From NCBI GenBank assembly GCA_024643405.1, contig JAHENA010000023.1, positions 1 through 35,731 on the forward strand: DNA of 35,731 nucleotides, in the 5' to 3' direction. The DNA comes from Flavobacteriales bacterium. GTDB taxonomy: Bacteria > Bacteroidota > Bacteroidia > Flavobacteriales > Flavobacteriaceae. Within the stretch, counting starts at the first letter, position 1. Each line of letters starts with the position of its first letter. The position numbers were made by a program, and so were the translations under genes. Shown here piece after piece: positions 23,094 through 30,981 of this stretch. A model generated the notes under the pieces. It saw only the letters and a list, made by a program, of their open reading frames with translations. It had not been told where the DNA came from and did no database searches.

Positions 23094-24514
23094 TTTTCAG
23101 AAGTAAGTATTAAACCTAAACGTTTACCTTCTTTCAGCATTAAGTCATATGCGGCTTTGTGCTCATTTGGAATATCACCCTCAAGTATGGCTTCTTTTAT
23201 AGCCTCTTTAATGATGCCTATTTCTTTGGAAGGTTTTAAATTGAATGTTGCCATGATTTCTTCACCAGAAATGGGTGGTTGAAAGTTTCGCACATGGTCA
23301 CGTTCTTCCACCTCAATAATTTTGTCTCTAACAATTTTAAAATTGTTATGATATTGATTAAATTTTTTGGGATTTTTTGTGGTTATATCGGCCTCACAAA
23401 GGGTCATTAAATCATCTACATATTTGCCTGCGTCAAATACTAAACGACGTACGGCTGAGTCGGTTACTTCTTCGTTGGCCAAGACTATTGGTCGGGAACT
23501 CATAAATACCATTTTTTGAACAAATTTCATTTTGTCATTTAAAGGCATTTTTAAGCGTTTAAATAATTGATATACCATTTTTGAACCTTCAAATTCATGG
23601 CCATGAAAAGTCCAACCTACCTTTTTACTGAATTTTTTAGTGGGTGCTTTACCAATATCATGCAACAAAGCCGCCCAACGTAACCATAAATTATCTGTGT
23701 TTTGTGCAATATTATCGACTACCTCCAGAGTATGATAAAAATTATCTTTATGCCTTTGCCCTTCTATTTCGTCAATACCTTTTAAGGCTATTAACTCAGG
23801 TAAAATATAATCAAGTAAACCTGTTTGTTCCAGCAATAAAAAGCCAATAGAAGGTTTATTACTTTCTAAGATCTTATTCAATTCAACAACAATCCGCTCA
23901 TTGGTAATAATTTGAATTCTATGATTATTTTTAGAGATGGCTTTTAATGAAATCTCTTCAATTTTGAAATTTAATTGTGCTGAAAAACGGATGGCTCGCA
24001 TCATTCGTAATGGATCATCACTATACGTTATGTCTGGACTTAAAGGTGTGCGTATAATTTTATTTTGCAAATCTTCTATTCCATTAAATGGGTCAAGTAA
24101 ATCTCCAAAATTCGATTTACTTAAATTTAAAGCTAAGGCATTTATTGTAAAATCGCGTCTGTTCTGATCATCTTGTAAAGATCCATTTTCAACTACTGGG
24201 TTTCTGCTGTCTTCACCATAAGATTCTTTTCTGGCGCCAACAAATTCAATTTCAATATCATTATAGCGAAGCATCGCAGTGCCGTAAGTTTTAAAAACCT
24301 GGACTTTGGGCTTGTTTGGTAAATTTTTTGAAACTTGTTTGGCAAGTTCAATACCGTCGCCAATAGCTAAAATATCTATATCCTTAGTTAAACCCCGATC
24401 TAATAAAAAGTCTCTGACAAAACCACCAATAACATAACAATCTAAATGCAAGTCATGAGCAGATTGGGATATAATCTCGAAAATATCGTGTTTTAAGGCG
24501 TCTTTGTAATTCAT
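23090..24514 (-). CDS. cca: CCA-adding-type tRNA nucleotidyltransferase with HD domain
   Basis: A 474-residue class II nucleotidyltransferase. The head domain has GGFVRD (30-35) and DIDI (45-48) with the two metal-binding aspartates. The neck has RRDFTINALAL, DPLRMMRAIRF and later ERI-type segments that recognise CTP and ATP. An HD domain follows with WAALLHDIGK and HGHEFEGSKM, a possible phosphohydrolase for 2',3'-cyclic ends. The enzyme would finish or repair the 3' CCA of tRNAs. Poly(A) polymerases share the head fold, but the HD domain and length favour a CCA-adding role. It lies 58 bases after the tsaC-like gene, with which it makes a plausible tRNA-maturation pair, and is coupled to the GNAT gene by a four-base overlap. 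Confidence 0.88.
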   Translation of the reverse strand: MNYKDALKHDIFEIISQSAHDLHLDCYVIGGFVRDFLLDRGLTKDIDILAIGDGIELAKQVSKNLPNKPKVQVFKTYGTAMLRYNDIEIEFVGARKESYGEDSRNPVVENGSLQDDQNRRDFTINALALNLSKSNFGDLLDPFNGIEDLQNKIIRTPLSPDITYSDDPLRMMRAIRFSAQLNFKIEEISLKAISKNNHRIQIITNERIVVELNKILESNKPSIGFLLLEQTGLLDYILPELIALKGIDEIEGQRHKDNFYHTLEVVDNIAQNTDNLWLRWAALLHDIGKAPTKKFSKKVGWTFHGHEFEGSKMVYQLFKRLKMPLNDKMKFVQKMVFMSSRPIVLANEEVTDSAVRRLVFDAGKYVDDLMTLCEADITTKNPKKFNQYHNNFKIVRDKIIEVEERDHVRNFQPPISGEEIMATFNLKPSKEIGIIKEAIKEAILEGDIPNEHKAAYDLMLKEGKRLGLILTSEK

Positions 24515-24572
24515 TAATTATAATGCAAAATCAAATTCAAAGCTTTAAATATTGAATTAAAATTTATAGCTT

Positions 24573-25133
24573 TTATGGTCTTATAATTTTAACAACTCCA
24601 TCACTACTTAATTTTAGGATTGAGGATGGTTTATTGCAAATTTTTTCGCGATGCAAATTTACAACATAGTCTACACCTTTTAAAACCTCTTGAGATATTT
24701 CTTTAAATGATTTAGGCGGAGGCATACCGCTAATATTCGCAGAGGTTGAAACTATTGCCCCATTAAATCGTCGTAATAATTGAAAGCAAAAATCATCATT
24801 TGGAATTCTTATGGCAATCGTATTGTCTTTTTGAATGAGATTTGATGCTAAATTTTGTGCATCGTCATAAATAATGGTAATAGGGTCTTCAGACACTTCA
24901 AAAATATTATAAGCAACTTCTGGTATTTTTTTAACATATTTTTTAAGCATTCTGTCATCTGCTACCAAGCAAATGAGAGCTCTACTGTCTTCACGTTGTT
25001 TTAAATTAAACACTTTGTTTACAGCTTCAGGATTAGTAGCATCACAACCAATGCCCCATAAGGTATCAGTGGGGTAGAGTATAAGTCCGCCTTCTTTTAA
25101 AATTTGTAAGGCTTTATTTATTTCTTTATTCAT
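24573..25133 (-). CDS. L-threonylcarbamoyladenylate synthase (TsaC/YrdC/Sua5 family)
   Basis: This 186-residue protein should make threonylcarbamoyl-AMP from threonine, bicarbonate and ATP, the first step of the t6A37 modification of ANN-decoding tRNAs. The YrdC fold marks are GGLILYPTDTLWGIGCDA near the N-terminus, KQREDSRALICLV, NTIAIRIPNDDF and the STSANISG loop near the C-terminus. There is no Sua5 C-terminal domain. The usual K-x-R of the active site is present as KQRE. YciO-type paralogues look alike, so I give no gene symbol. It is first in the leftward operon with cca, divergent from the kinase-like gene at 25230. Confidence 0.85.
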   Translation of the reverse strand: MNKEINKALQILKEGGLILYPTDTLWGIGCDATNPEAVNKVFNLKQREDSRALICLVADDRMLKKYVKKIPEVAYNIFEVSEDPITIIYDDAQNLASNLIQKDNTIAIRIPNDDFCFQLLRRFNGAIVSTSANISGMPPPKSFKEISQEVLKGVDYVVNLHREKICNKPSSILKLSSDGVVKIIRP

Positions 25134-25144
25134 TTTTTGAACCT

Positions 25145-25152
25145 TATATTTG
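25145..25152 (+). promoter_or_regulatory. Possible -7 element TATATTTG upstream of the WaaP-like gene
   Basis: Exact TAnnTTTG on the plus strand, 77 bases before the ATG at 25230. A 10-bp palindrome, GTAAATTTAC, lies just downstream at 25160-25169 and could bind a regulator or be part of the leader. Confidence 0.35.
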
Positions 25153-25229
25153 CAATGCTGTAAATTTACGATAGTAAATTATAAAGTAATAGCTTTAATT
25201 TATGGTTGATTTAAGATTTTAATATTAAA

Positions 25230-25994
25230 ATGAAGGAAATTAAGGTGTTTATTAATAATTTGGATGATGTTTTTAAGAGAAAACTGACTGGAATAATCCA
25301 TAATTTTGATAGTTATGAAGGAGGGATTGGAGATAGAAATACAATTAAAATAGTAAAAGAAAAGGAATTTGATTTAAATATTAAAGCTTTTAAAAAGCCT
25401 AATTTAGTTAATCAAATTGCATACAAATTTTTAAGAAAGAGTAAAGCCCAACGTTCTTTTGAATATGCTAATAAATTAATAGAATTAAAGATTGGAACAC
25501 CTCAGCCAATCGCATATTATGAGTATAAAACCGTTTTATTTTTTAAAAAGAGCTATTATATTAGTGAGCATTTAAATTACGATTTAACCTATAGGGAATT
25601 AACTACTAATTTTAACTATCCTAATCACGAAGAAATTCTTCGAGCATTTACAAAGTTTACCTTTCAACTTCATGAAAATGGAATTAATTTCTTAGACCAT
25701 TCACCAGGGAATACTTTGATTAAAAAAGTCGGTAAAGATTACGTATTTTATTTAGTAGACTTAAATCGGATGAATTTTGGTTCTATGAATTTAGAAACAA
25801 GGATTAAAAACTTCGCAAAATTGACCACATATAAGTCTATGATAGAGATTATGAGTAATGAATATTCAAAATGTTCAGGAGAAGATTACGAATTAATTTT
25901 TAATTTGATGTGGGATTCTACCATGAGGTTTCAGGAAAAATATCATAAGAGAATGAGGTTAAAAAAGAAGTTAAAATTCTGGAAAAAAACCTAA
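25230..25994 (+). CDS. Lipopolysaccharide kinase-like protein (WaaP/KdkA/InaA family)
   Basis: A 254-residue kinase-fold protein. Strand-3 lysine is in LNIKAFKKPN (K52), the helix-C glutamate in AQRSFEYANKL (E78), the hinge in YYISEHL, the catalytic loop in HENGINFLDHSPGNTLI (D156, N161), and the metal-binding aspartate in LVDLNRM (D177). The HxxGxxxxDHxPGN pattern is that of sugar kinases that phosphorylate Kdo or heptose in the LPS inner core. In the cell it would work at the inner face of the inner membrane. The C-terminus is strongly basic (RMRLKKKLKFWKK), fitting membrane contact. It overlaps the converging glycosyltransferase gene by four bases, and four further glycan genes follow, which supports a role in LPS-type glycan. 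Confidence 0.82.
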   Translation: MKEIKVFINNLDDVFKRKLTGIIHNFDSYEGGIGDRNTIKIVKEKEFDLNIKAFKKPNLVNQIAYKFLRKSKAQRSFEYANKLIELKIGTPQPIAYYEYKTVLFFKKSYYISEHLNYDLTYRELTTNFNYPNHEEILRAFTKFTFQLHENGINFLDHSPGNTLIKKVGKDYVFYLVDLNRMNFGSMNLETRIKNFAKLTTYKSMIEIMSNEYSKCSGEDYELIFNLMWDSTMRFQEKYHKRMRLKKKLKFWKKT

Positions 25995-26749
25995 CGCTTA
26001 GTTTTCCATAACCTATAAAGTTTAATATACTTTAAAAAAGTACCATGGTAAGTTTGTACAGAAATAATAAACCCATCAAGACCGTCTAAAAACCCAAACC
26101 TTAAAAAATAGGCTTTAAAAAAGGCCCAAAATGGTCTGTATAATATTTTCCATAATGATGACTTTATCCCTAGTTTGTAATAAGCTTCTGAAGCAATTGT
26201 AGAAAAATCTTCTATTTTTTGATTATGTTCCGAATAGTCTCTGTACATCCAATGCAATAAATCCCCATTTAATTTGCTGCATTTGAGGCCTTTTTTCAGA
26301 ATATAGCAGTCATGAGGGTTAATACCTTGCCATTCTCCACTTCCTTTTTTAAATAACCGAAGTTTTCTGTCAGGATACCAATCTGAATGCTTTATCCATT
26401 TTCCACAATAATTATTTAACCTGTTACATACATAACCATCAAATTCCCAGTTAGATTTAATATTTAAAATGCTGGTTTTTAAATTTTCAGAAAGCGCTTC
26501 ATCACCATCTAAGGATAAAATATAATTATTATTTGCTAAAGAAACAGCATAATTTTTTTGTTCTATATAACCTTCAAATTCATGCTGAATAAATTTTACA
26601 CCAAATAATTTGCAAATTTCTGATGTTCTATCAGTAGAATAGGAATCTAAAACTATTATTTCATCAGCAATTCCATTTAAAGAGCTTAAACATTTTTCCA
26701 GATGCTCTTCTTCATTGTAGGTAATAATAACTGCTGAAAGTTTAATCAT
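25991..26749 (-). CDS. Family 2 glycosyltransferase, WaaE/KdtX-like
   Basis: A 252-residue GT-A enzyme. It has the opening strand LSAVIITYNEEEHLEKCL, the nucleotide-binding DEIIVLDSYSTDRT and the metal site LDGDEA (81-83). The following KNYAVSLANNNYILSLDGDE context and the later RKLRLFKKGSGEW-type stretch are those of WaaE/KdtX-like LPS core glucosyltransferases. The C-terminal part has an amphipathic and aromatic segment (RPFWAFFKAYFLRFGFLDG) that likely sits on the inner membrane. Its 3' end overlaps the WaaP-like gene on the other strand by four bases. A strong -33/-7 promoter match lies 63-92 bases upstream. Confidence 0.88.
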   Translation of the reverse strand: MIKLSAVIITYNEEEHLEKCLSSLNGIADEIIVLDSYSTDRTSEICKLFGVKFIQHEFEGYIEQKNYAVSLANNNYILSLDGDEALSENLKTSILNIKSNWEFDGYVCNRLNNYCGKWIKHSDWYPDRKLRLFKKGSGEWQGINPHDCYILKKGLKCSKLNGDLLHWMYRDYSEHNQKIEDFSTIASEAYYKLGIKSSLWKILYRPFWAFFKAYFLRFGFLDGLDGFIISVQTYHGTFLKYIKLYRLWKTKR

Positions 26750-26811
26750 TTCTATTTTTTAAACAATATTTAGTGGAGCAAGCATTTATTTAGTTTTCTC
26801 AACTTTCGATG

Positions 26812-26844
26812 CAAAAATAGTTTATTAAATTTTGTACACAAAAT
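26812..26844 (-). promoter_or_regulatory. Promoter of the WaaE-like gene, overlapped by an inverted repeat
   Basis: Minus strand: TTG (26841-26839), 19-base spacer, TATTTTTG (26819-26812). This is the best two-part match to the Bacteroidota consensus in the window. A 7-bp inverted repeat, ATTTTGT-AC-ACAAAAT on the plus strand (26829-26844), covers the -33 region and is a candidate repressor site. Confidence 0.6.
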
Positions 26845-27369
26845 ACTAAGTATTTATAATAAGGAATTCTGAAAATAAAAGGTAATTCTTATTAATTTTT
26901 ATTTACTAGTTGCTTCCATAAAACCTGTTTTTAACTGAGTATTTAAGGTATTTTATTGATATGTTTTTTTGGAACTGGATTCTTACTTGAATATAAAAGT
27001 GAGGCGGGAATATTAATATTGCTTTTATCAATAATTTAAAATGTTTTATACAGAGTTATTGTTTAAAAATATTCTCAAATTAAATCATTTGTGTTTTTGA
27101 ATTTATGCAATATGTATCCTACAAACAGATAGGCTCAGTAACGATTTAGTTTCTTCTAATAAGATTGGCTATTTGTTTGAACTTGTATATTTAGGCATCA
27201 TTTACCAGATATATAACACTGCCAATAAATTCGACAAATGGGATTGGTTCGATATAGGATGAAGCCTTCCTACGGTATGACATTGCGAGGGCTTTATGGA
27301 CTTCTCCGTTGAGATTTTCCATTTAGAATCTAAATTCAAGTTATATTTGTAAAGAAACGAAGAATAATT
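26845..27369. other. Long non-coding spacer in the glycan island, with a possible 43-aa frame
   Basis: No normal gene is present here. The left half is very AT-rich. The right part (about 27190-27320) is richer in G and C and holds a 43-codon minus-strand frame (27322-27191) starting MENLNGEVHKALAMSYRR and ending FVEFIGSVIYLVNDA. An opposing 17-codon frame (MKPSYGMTLRGLYGLLR) runs on the plus strand. Either could be a remnant of a lost gene or mobile element; neither is recognised. The promoter of the gene at 27370 lies at the right end. Confidence 0.4.
27342..27349 (+). promoter_or_regulatory. -7 element TATATTTG of the family 4 glycosyltransferase gene
   Basis: Exact TAnnTTTG, 20 bases before the ATG. 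There is no TTG at the usual -33 distance. Confidence 0.5.
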
Positions 27370-28473
27370 ATGAAAATACTACACATTTCAGGTGCAAAAG
27401 TATGGGGAGGAAATGAACAACAAATGATTGACCTGATTCCTGAATTAACAAAACTTGGGGTTGAGAACATTGTTTTTGGAGTTGAAAATTCACAACTTCA
27501 AAAAGAATGTGTGAGTAAACATATTTCTTTTGTTTCAGCTAAAAAGGATAAACTCAATAAATTAGTAAATTATAGTTATTTAAAATCTATAGTTAGAGAG
27601 ATAAAACCAGATTTAATTCATTTGCATACGAGTGATTCTTTAACCGTATTTACAATTTCAGATTTCTTATTTGGGTTAAAGACGAAGGCAGTATTCTCTA
27701 AAAAAGGAATGGGTAGTAGCAGCAGTTTTTTGAGTAAGTTTAAATACAATTATAAAAATATCGATACAATTATTTGTGTTTCTGAGGCTGTTAAAAAATC
27801 ATTTTCAAGTATTATAACAAAAAATAATCTAGCTAAATTAACCGTAGTCTATGACGGAATAAATTTAAACAGAACAAGTGATGAAAAAGGATTAAATGTT
27901 AGAAAACTGTTTGATATTAATGATGAGACAGCAATTATTGGAAATATAGCCAATCACGTAAAAGCTAAAGATTTGGTGACCTTGATTAGAGCAATAAATT
28001 ATTTAGTTAATAATTTAGGTTTAAAAAATATTCATTTACTGCAAATAGGTATGTTTTCTAATAAATTGACTCCTGAAATTAAAAACTTAATTTTTGAATT
28101 TAAATTAGAGAAGTATATTACCTTAACTAACTTTCAGCCAAATGCTTTGGATTTTTTATCTCAATTTGATTTATATGCAATGAGTTCTGCAAGAGAAGGT
28201 CTTCCCCTTACAATTTTTGAAGCTTTTTTAAAGAAAACACCAGTTGTTAGCACAAAAGCAGGAGGAATACCTGAAGCAGTAATCCATAATTTTAATGGCT
28301 ATTTATGTGAGGTAGGAGATTTTGAGAATCTGGCAAAAAATATCCATAAATTATTAAATTCTGAAGAAAAAAAGAAAGAGTTTGCGAATAGATCTTATGA
28401 AATGTTTTTTGAAAAATTTACTGCAGAACAATCAGCTAAAAATATCTTGGAAATATATAAAAAGTCAATATAA
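27370..28473 (+). CDS. Family 4 glycosyltransferase (GT-B fold)
   Basis: A 367-residue retaining glycosyltransferase. The N-terminal Rossmann half starts KILHISGAKVWGGNEQQMIDL, with the glycine-rich acceptor-side loop, and includes LIHLHTSDS. The C-terminal half has the donor site: AIIGNIANHVKAKDLVTLIRAI, then SSAREGLPLTIFEAF with the E-x7-E pair (E276, E284), and the GGIPEAV loop. It takes a nucleotide sugar and extends a surface glycan on the cytoplasmic side of the inner membrane; donor and acceptor are not predictable. It stands alone with a 230-base gap after it in which I see no terminator. Confidence 0.9.
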   Translation: MKILHISGAKVWGGNEQQMIDLIPELTKLGVENIVFGVENSQLQKECVSKHISFVSAKKDKLNKLVNYSYLKSIVREIKPDLIHLHTSDSLTVFTISDFLFGLKTKAVFSKKGMGSSSSFLSKFKYNYKNIDTIICVSEAVKKSFSSIITKNNLAKLTVVYDGINLNRTSDEKGLNVRKLFDINDETAIIGNIANHVKAKDLVTLIRAINYLVNNLGLKNIHLLQIGMFSNKLTPEIKNLIFEFKLEKYITLTNFQPNALDFLSQFDLYAMSSAREGLPLTIFEAFLKKTPVVSTKAGGIPEAVIHNFNGYLCEVGDFENLAKNIHKLLNSEEKKKEFANRSYEMFFEKFTAEQSAKNILEIYKKSI

Positions 28474-28703
28474 ATAATGAAATCAGGGCCGTAAAGATCA
28501 ATCTATAATTATCTGGAAGCACTCAAATTTATTTCATCACAAAACGATTTAAGTTATTAAATAATCCTCCTTTTCAGAAGCATGTTCTGTTATGCTAATT
28601 TGATAATTAAGTTTATTTGAAGGTTTTTAGACGATGAAGGAAATATAATTGCTTGCTCAGTTCGCTTGAATTATAGATGATTAAAATTTTGTTTATGTAA
28701 ACA

Positions 28704-29501
28704 TCATAAGTATTGATTGATTCCCTTTTCGATAAAAGCAAGTTTCTTTTCGGTGGTTTCTATTTCTATTTTATTGTTAATTTCGACACGACTTTTGGAT
28801 TGTTCTTTATGGTAAATATGATATACAATTCCTGAATACTTCAATCTTTTTCCTTTAATTCCAATGTTGTGCAAACGTTGAATCATCTCAGAGTCTTCCA
28901 TTCCCCATCCCACTATATCTTCATTAAAGCCATTAATTTTAATAAAATCATCTTTCCAAAAGGACATATTGCAACCCCGAAGTTTTTTGCTACGTTTATC
29001 TACACTTTTGGCAAAATTCATCAGAAATGGAATCCGAATGGTTCGCCCTCTTTTCTTAATTCCTTTGGATAACATATAGAAATCAATAATTTTTTTAGAA
29101 AATAATTCTGGCAATAAATTTTCTTGAATATTGACGCGAGAACCAAATAAATAATGCCCTTTTTCAGCAAAAGTGAGATGGTCTTCAACAAAATATTTGT
29201 TCATTATAATATCACCATCAATTTCTACAATGTAATCGTGTTTTGAAGCAGCAATAGCTTTGTTCATAATCCTTGATTTTCTGTTTTTAAGATCTTCGTG
29301 CCAAATATGAATTAATGGGATTGGGAATTCTTTTTGAAAACTTTCTATTAATTGTTTGGTGTCTTTTCTTGAACCATCATCTGCAATTATTAATTCATTG
29401 GGTAAAACCGTCTGTTTCAGTATGCTTAAGAGCAATAATTCTAGAGCTTCTGGCCAATTATAAGTGGAAGTTATCAAGGAACAAGAAGTGAGTTTTTTCA
29501 T
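28704..29501 (-). CDS. Family 2 glycosyltransferase with galactosyltransferase-like C-terminal motif
   Basis: A 265-residue GT-A enzyme. I start it at the ATG at 29501; the frame also allows a TTG two codons earlier. It shows STYNWPEALELLL (12-24), the donor strand ELIIADDGSRKDT (36-48), the metal motif EIDGDI (93-98) and, near the end, RGCNMSFWKDDFIKINGFNED with GWGMEDSEMIQRL (198-210). The last block is the acceptor/metal segment of the Glyco_transf_7C (beta-1,4-galactosyltransferase-like) domain. It therefore probably transfers a hexose or N-acetylhexosamine to a surface glycan. It is flanked by non-coding gaps of about 230 and 300 bases. Confidence 0.88.
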   Translation of the reverse strand: MKKLTSCSLITSTYNWPEALELLLLSILKQTVLPNELIIADDGSRKDTKQLIESFQKEFPIPLIHIWHEDLKNRKSRIMNKAIAASKHDYIVEIDGDIIMNKYFVEDHLTFAEKGHYLFGSRVNIQENLLPELFSKKIIDFYMLSKGIKKRGRTIRIPFLMNFAKSVDKRSKKLRGCNMSFWKDDFIKINGFNEDIVGWGMEDSEMIQRLHNIGIKGKRLKYSGIVYHIYHKEQSKSRVEINNKIEIETTEKKLAFIEKGINQYL

Positions 29502-29643
29502 AGCCAAAATTTAATGAACTAAATTAAGATTATTTTTTTTAGAGGAAAAGCATTCCTTTATTATAAGTAGTATTTTATCTAACAATCCCTATAAAATACT
29601 ATGACATATTACAAAATATACCTCAAGGTTACTAAGGTAATGT

Positions 29644-29790
29644 TCATGATAATCTTTTATATATCATAATGAACTTATCTTTTTGAGAATCAAAAGTTGT
29701 CGTCTGGTCTTTACTGAAAAATTCAATTACCAAAATAACTCCGGCAAAATCTAAATCATCAATTACGAATTTAATATTTTCTGCTTCGTT
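29644..29790 (-). pseudogene. Possible 48-codon remnant of a lost gene
   Basis: On the minus strand an open frame without any start codon runs 48 codons to a TGA. It contains NIKFVIDDLDFAGVILVIEF and ends DKFIMIYKRLS. The alternation of hydrophobic and acidic residues looks like real protein, and so long a stop-free stretch is unlikely in such AT-rich non-coding DNA. I do not recognise the family. It lies directly after the family 9 glycosyltransferase and could be the tail of a deleted gene. Confidence 0.3.
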
Positions 29791-29801
29791 TTAAGGAATG
29801 A

Positions 29802-30911
29802 TTAAGTCACGTTCTTTTGATGAACCGTTATGTTTTTTTTTGGAGGATTGTTTAGATTTTGGTTTAAAAAACGCTCAATTTTATCCTTGAATAAGTCAGG
29901 TGTGAATTCTTGGTATAAAAAAAGCGACTCCTTTTTGAGCTTCTTTATGGATTTTGTAGCGAACAATTTAGGTTTGAAATCATTCAAATGGACGGACACG
30001 TGTTGCATTCCGTCTTCAAAAGTGGCCCAGATTTTCTTTTCTATCCAAGGAGAAAAAATAATAAAAGAAGGCTTTCCTAATGCTTTCGCGATGTTGATAG
30101 CGCCGCCGTCATTACCAATAATCAAATCACATTGATTCATTAGGGCAATAAACCTCCTTAAATCTTTAGCTAAAAAATCAAAATATATCTTTTCTTGTGT
30201 GGAAGCTTTACAGGCATTAAAAATAATTTTGGCGTCCTCAATTTGCTTTGGAAAATAATTAAAAAGGATATTTACATCGTGTTTATCAGCTATTGTGTCA
30301 ACTACTTTTGCCATGTATTCAAGTGGATAGGTCTTAACTTTTTCACTACCCAAAAGGCTAATCAAGACCGTTTTTCTGTCTTTTTTGACTTTATGTTGTT
30401 CAAAAAAACCTAAGGCTTCCTGATTTTCTTTTTCAGTTATAAATAATTTGGGCAATGGGTCAATCTCAATAGATAAATCTAAAGGTTTTAATAAAGAAAG
30501 TCGTCTTTCAATTGCTAAACCTAAATTCGTTTTTGGAAATGCTGCAAAAGAAACATTATTGGTATATAAAAAAGTACGTCCTTTCTTTTTGTATGATATT
30601 TTTCTTTTGGCACCACTTAATAAAACGATGATCCAACTTTCTAATTTAGAATACGCATCAATCAGTAAATCATATTCACTTGCTCTAATCTTAAGGGCTA
30701 AATTGAGGAAATCTTTTTTGTTTTTGCGATGTTTTTGCTGAAAGGGAATGATGTTGTCAATATTGGTGTTTCCTTCTAAAACAGGTGTTGTAGATTCGTA
30801 TACCAAATAATCAATTTGGGCTTCGGGATAAGCCAAGCGCAAATTATTGCAAATAATGCTGCTTATCAAGACGTCACCAATCATTTTTTGTTGTATAACC
30901 AGTATTTTCAT
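29802..30911 (-). CDS. Family 9 glycosyltransferase (heptosyltransferase-like)
   Basis: A 369-residue GT-B enzyme of the ADP-heptose:LPS heptosyltransferase family. The N-terminus MKILVIQQKMIGDVLISSIICNNLR has the G-D-x-[LV] of the acceptor loop (normally R-x-x-x-x-GD). The centre has a long basic linker, and the donor site is CDLIIGNDGGAINIAKALGKPSFIIFSPW, with D-[GS]-G in place of the usual D-[ST]-G-x-x-H: the conserved His is Asn here (GGAIN). It would add a heptose-like or other sugar to the lipid-linked core. The C-terminal tail is Lys/Asn-rich. An extensive inverted-repeat structure lies just upstream of its ATG. Confidence 0.87.
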   Translation of the reverse strand: MKILVIQQKMIGDVLISSIICNNLRLAYPEAQIDYLVYESTTPVLEGNTNIDNIIPFQQKHRKNKKDFLNLALKIRASEYDLLIDAYSKLESWIIVLLSGAKRKISYKKKGRTFLYTNNVSFAAFPKTNLGLAIERRLSLLKPLDLSIEIDPLPKLFITEKENQEALGFFEQHKVKKDRKTVLISLLGSEKVKTYPLEYMAKVVDTIADKHDVNILFNYFPKQIEDAKIIFNACKASTQEKIYFDFLAKDLRRFIALMNQCDLIIGNDGGAINIAKALGKPSFIIFSPWIEKKIWATFEDGMQHVSVHLNDFKPKLFATKSIKKLKKESLFLYQEFTPDLFKDKIERFLNQNLNNPPKKNITVHQKNVT

Positions 30912-30923
30912 AATATAAAAAAC

Positions 30924-30981
30924 AACCGTTTTTTCACAGAGGAATATACAATATTTTTTTATTGTAGAATATTAAACGGTT
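30924..30981. repeat. Nested inverted repeats in the leader of the family 9 glycosyltransferase gene
   Basis: Outer arms AACCGTTT (30924-30931) and AAACGGTT (30974-30981) enclose inner arms TACAAT (30947-30952) and ATTGTA (30961-30966), with additional AATA/TATT pairing between them. The element starts 13 bases before the ATG. It could be an RNA leader structure that controls expression, or a recombination site; the arms are shorter than those of known invertible promoters. Confidence 0.4.

Noticed and set aside
27230-27330. tRNA-like stretch around GGTTCGAT
   Set aside because: No acceptor, D-stem or anticodon-stem pairing can be drawn around it.
28620-28680. Short plus-strand frame FLDDEGNIIACSVRLNYR as a gene remnant
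   Set aside because: Only 18 codons with a stop just upstream; too short to support in this AT-rich gap.
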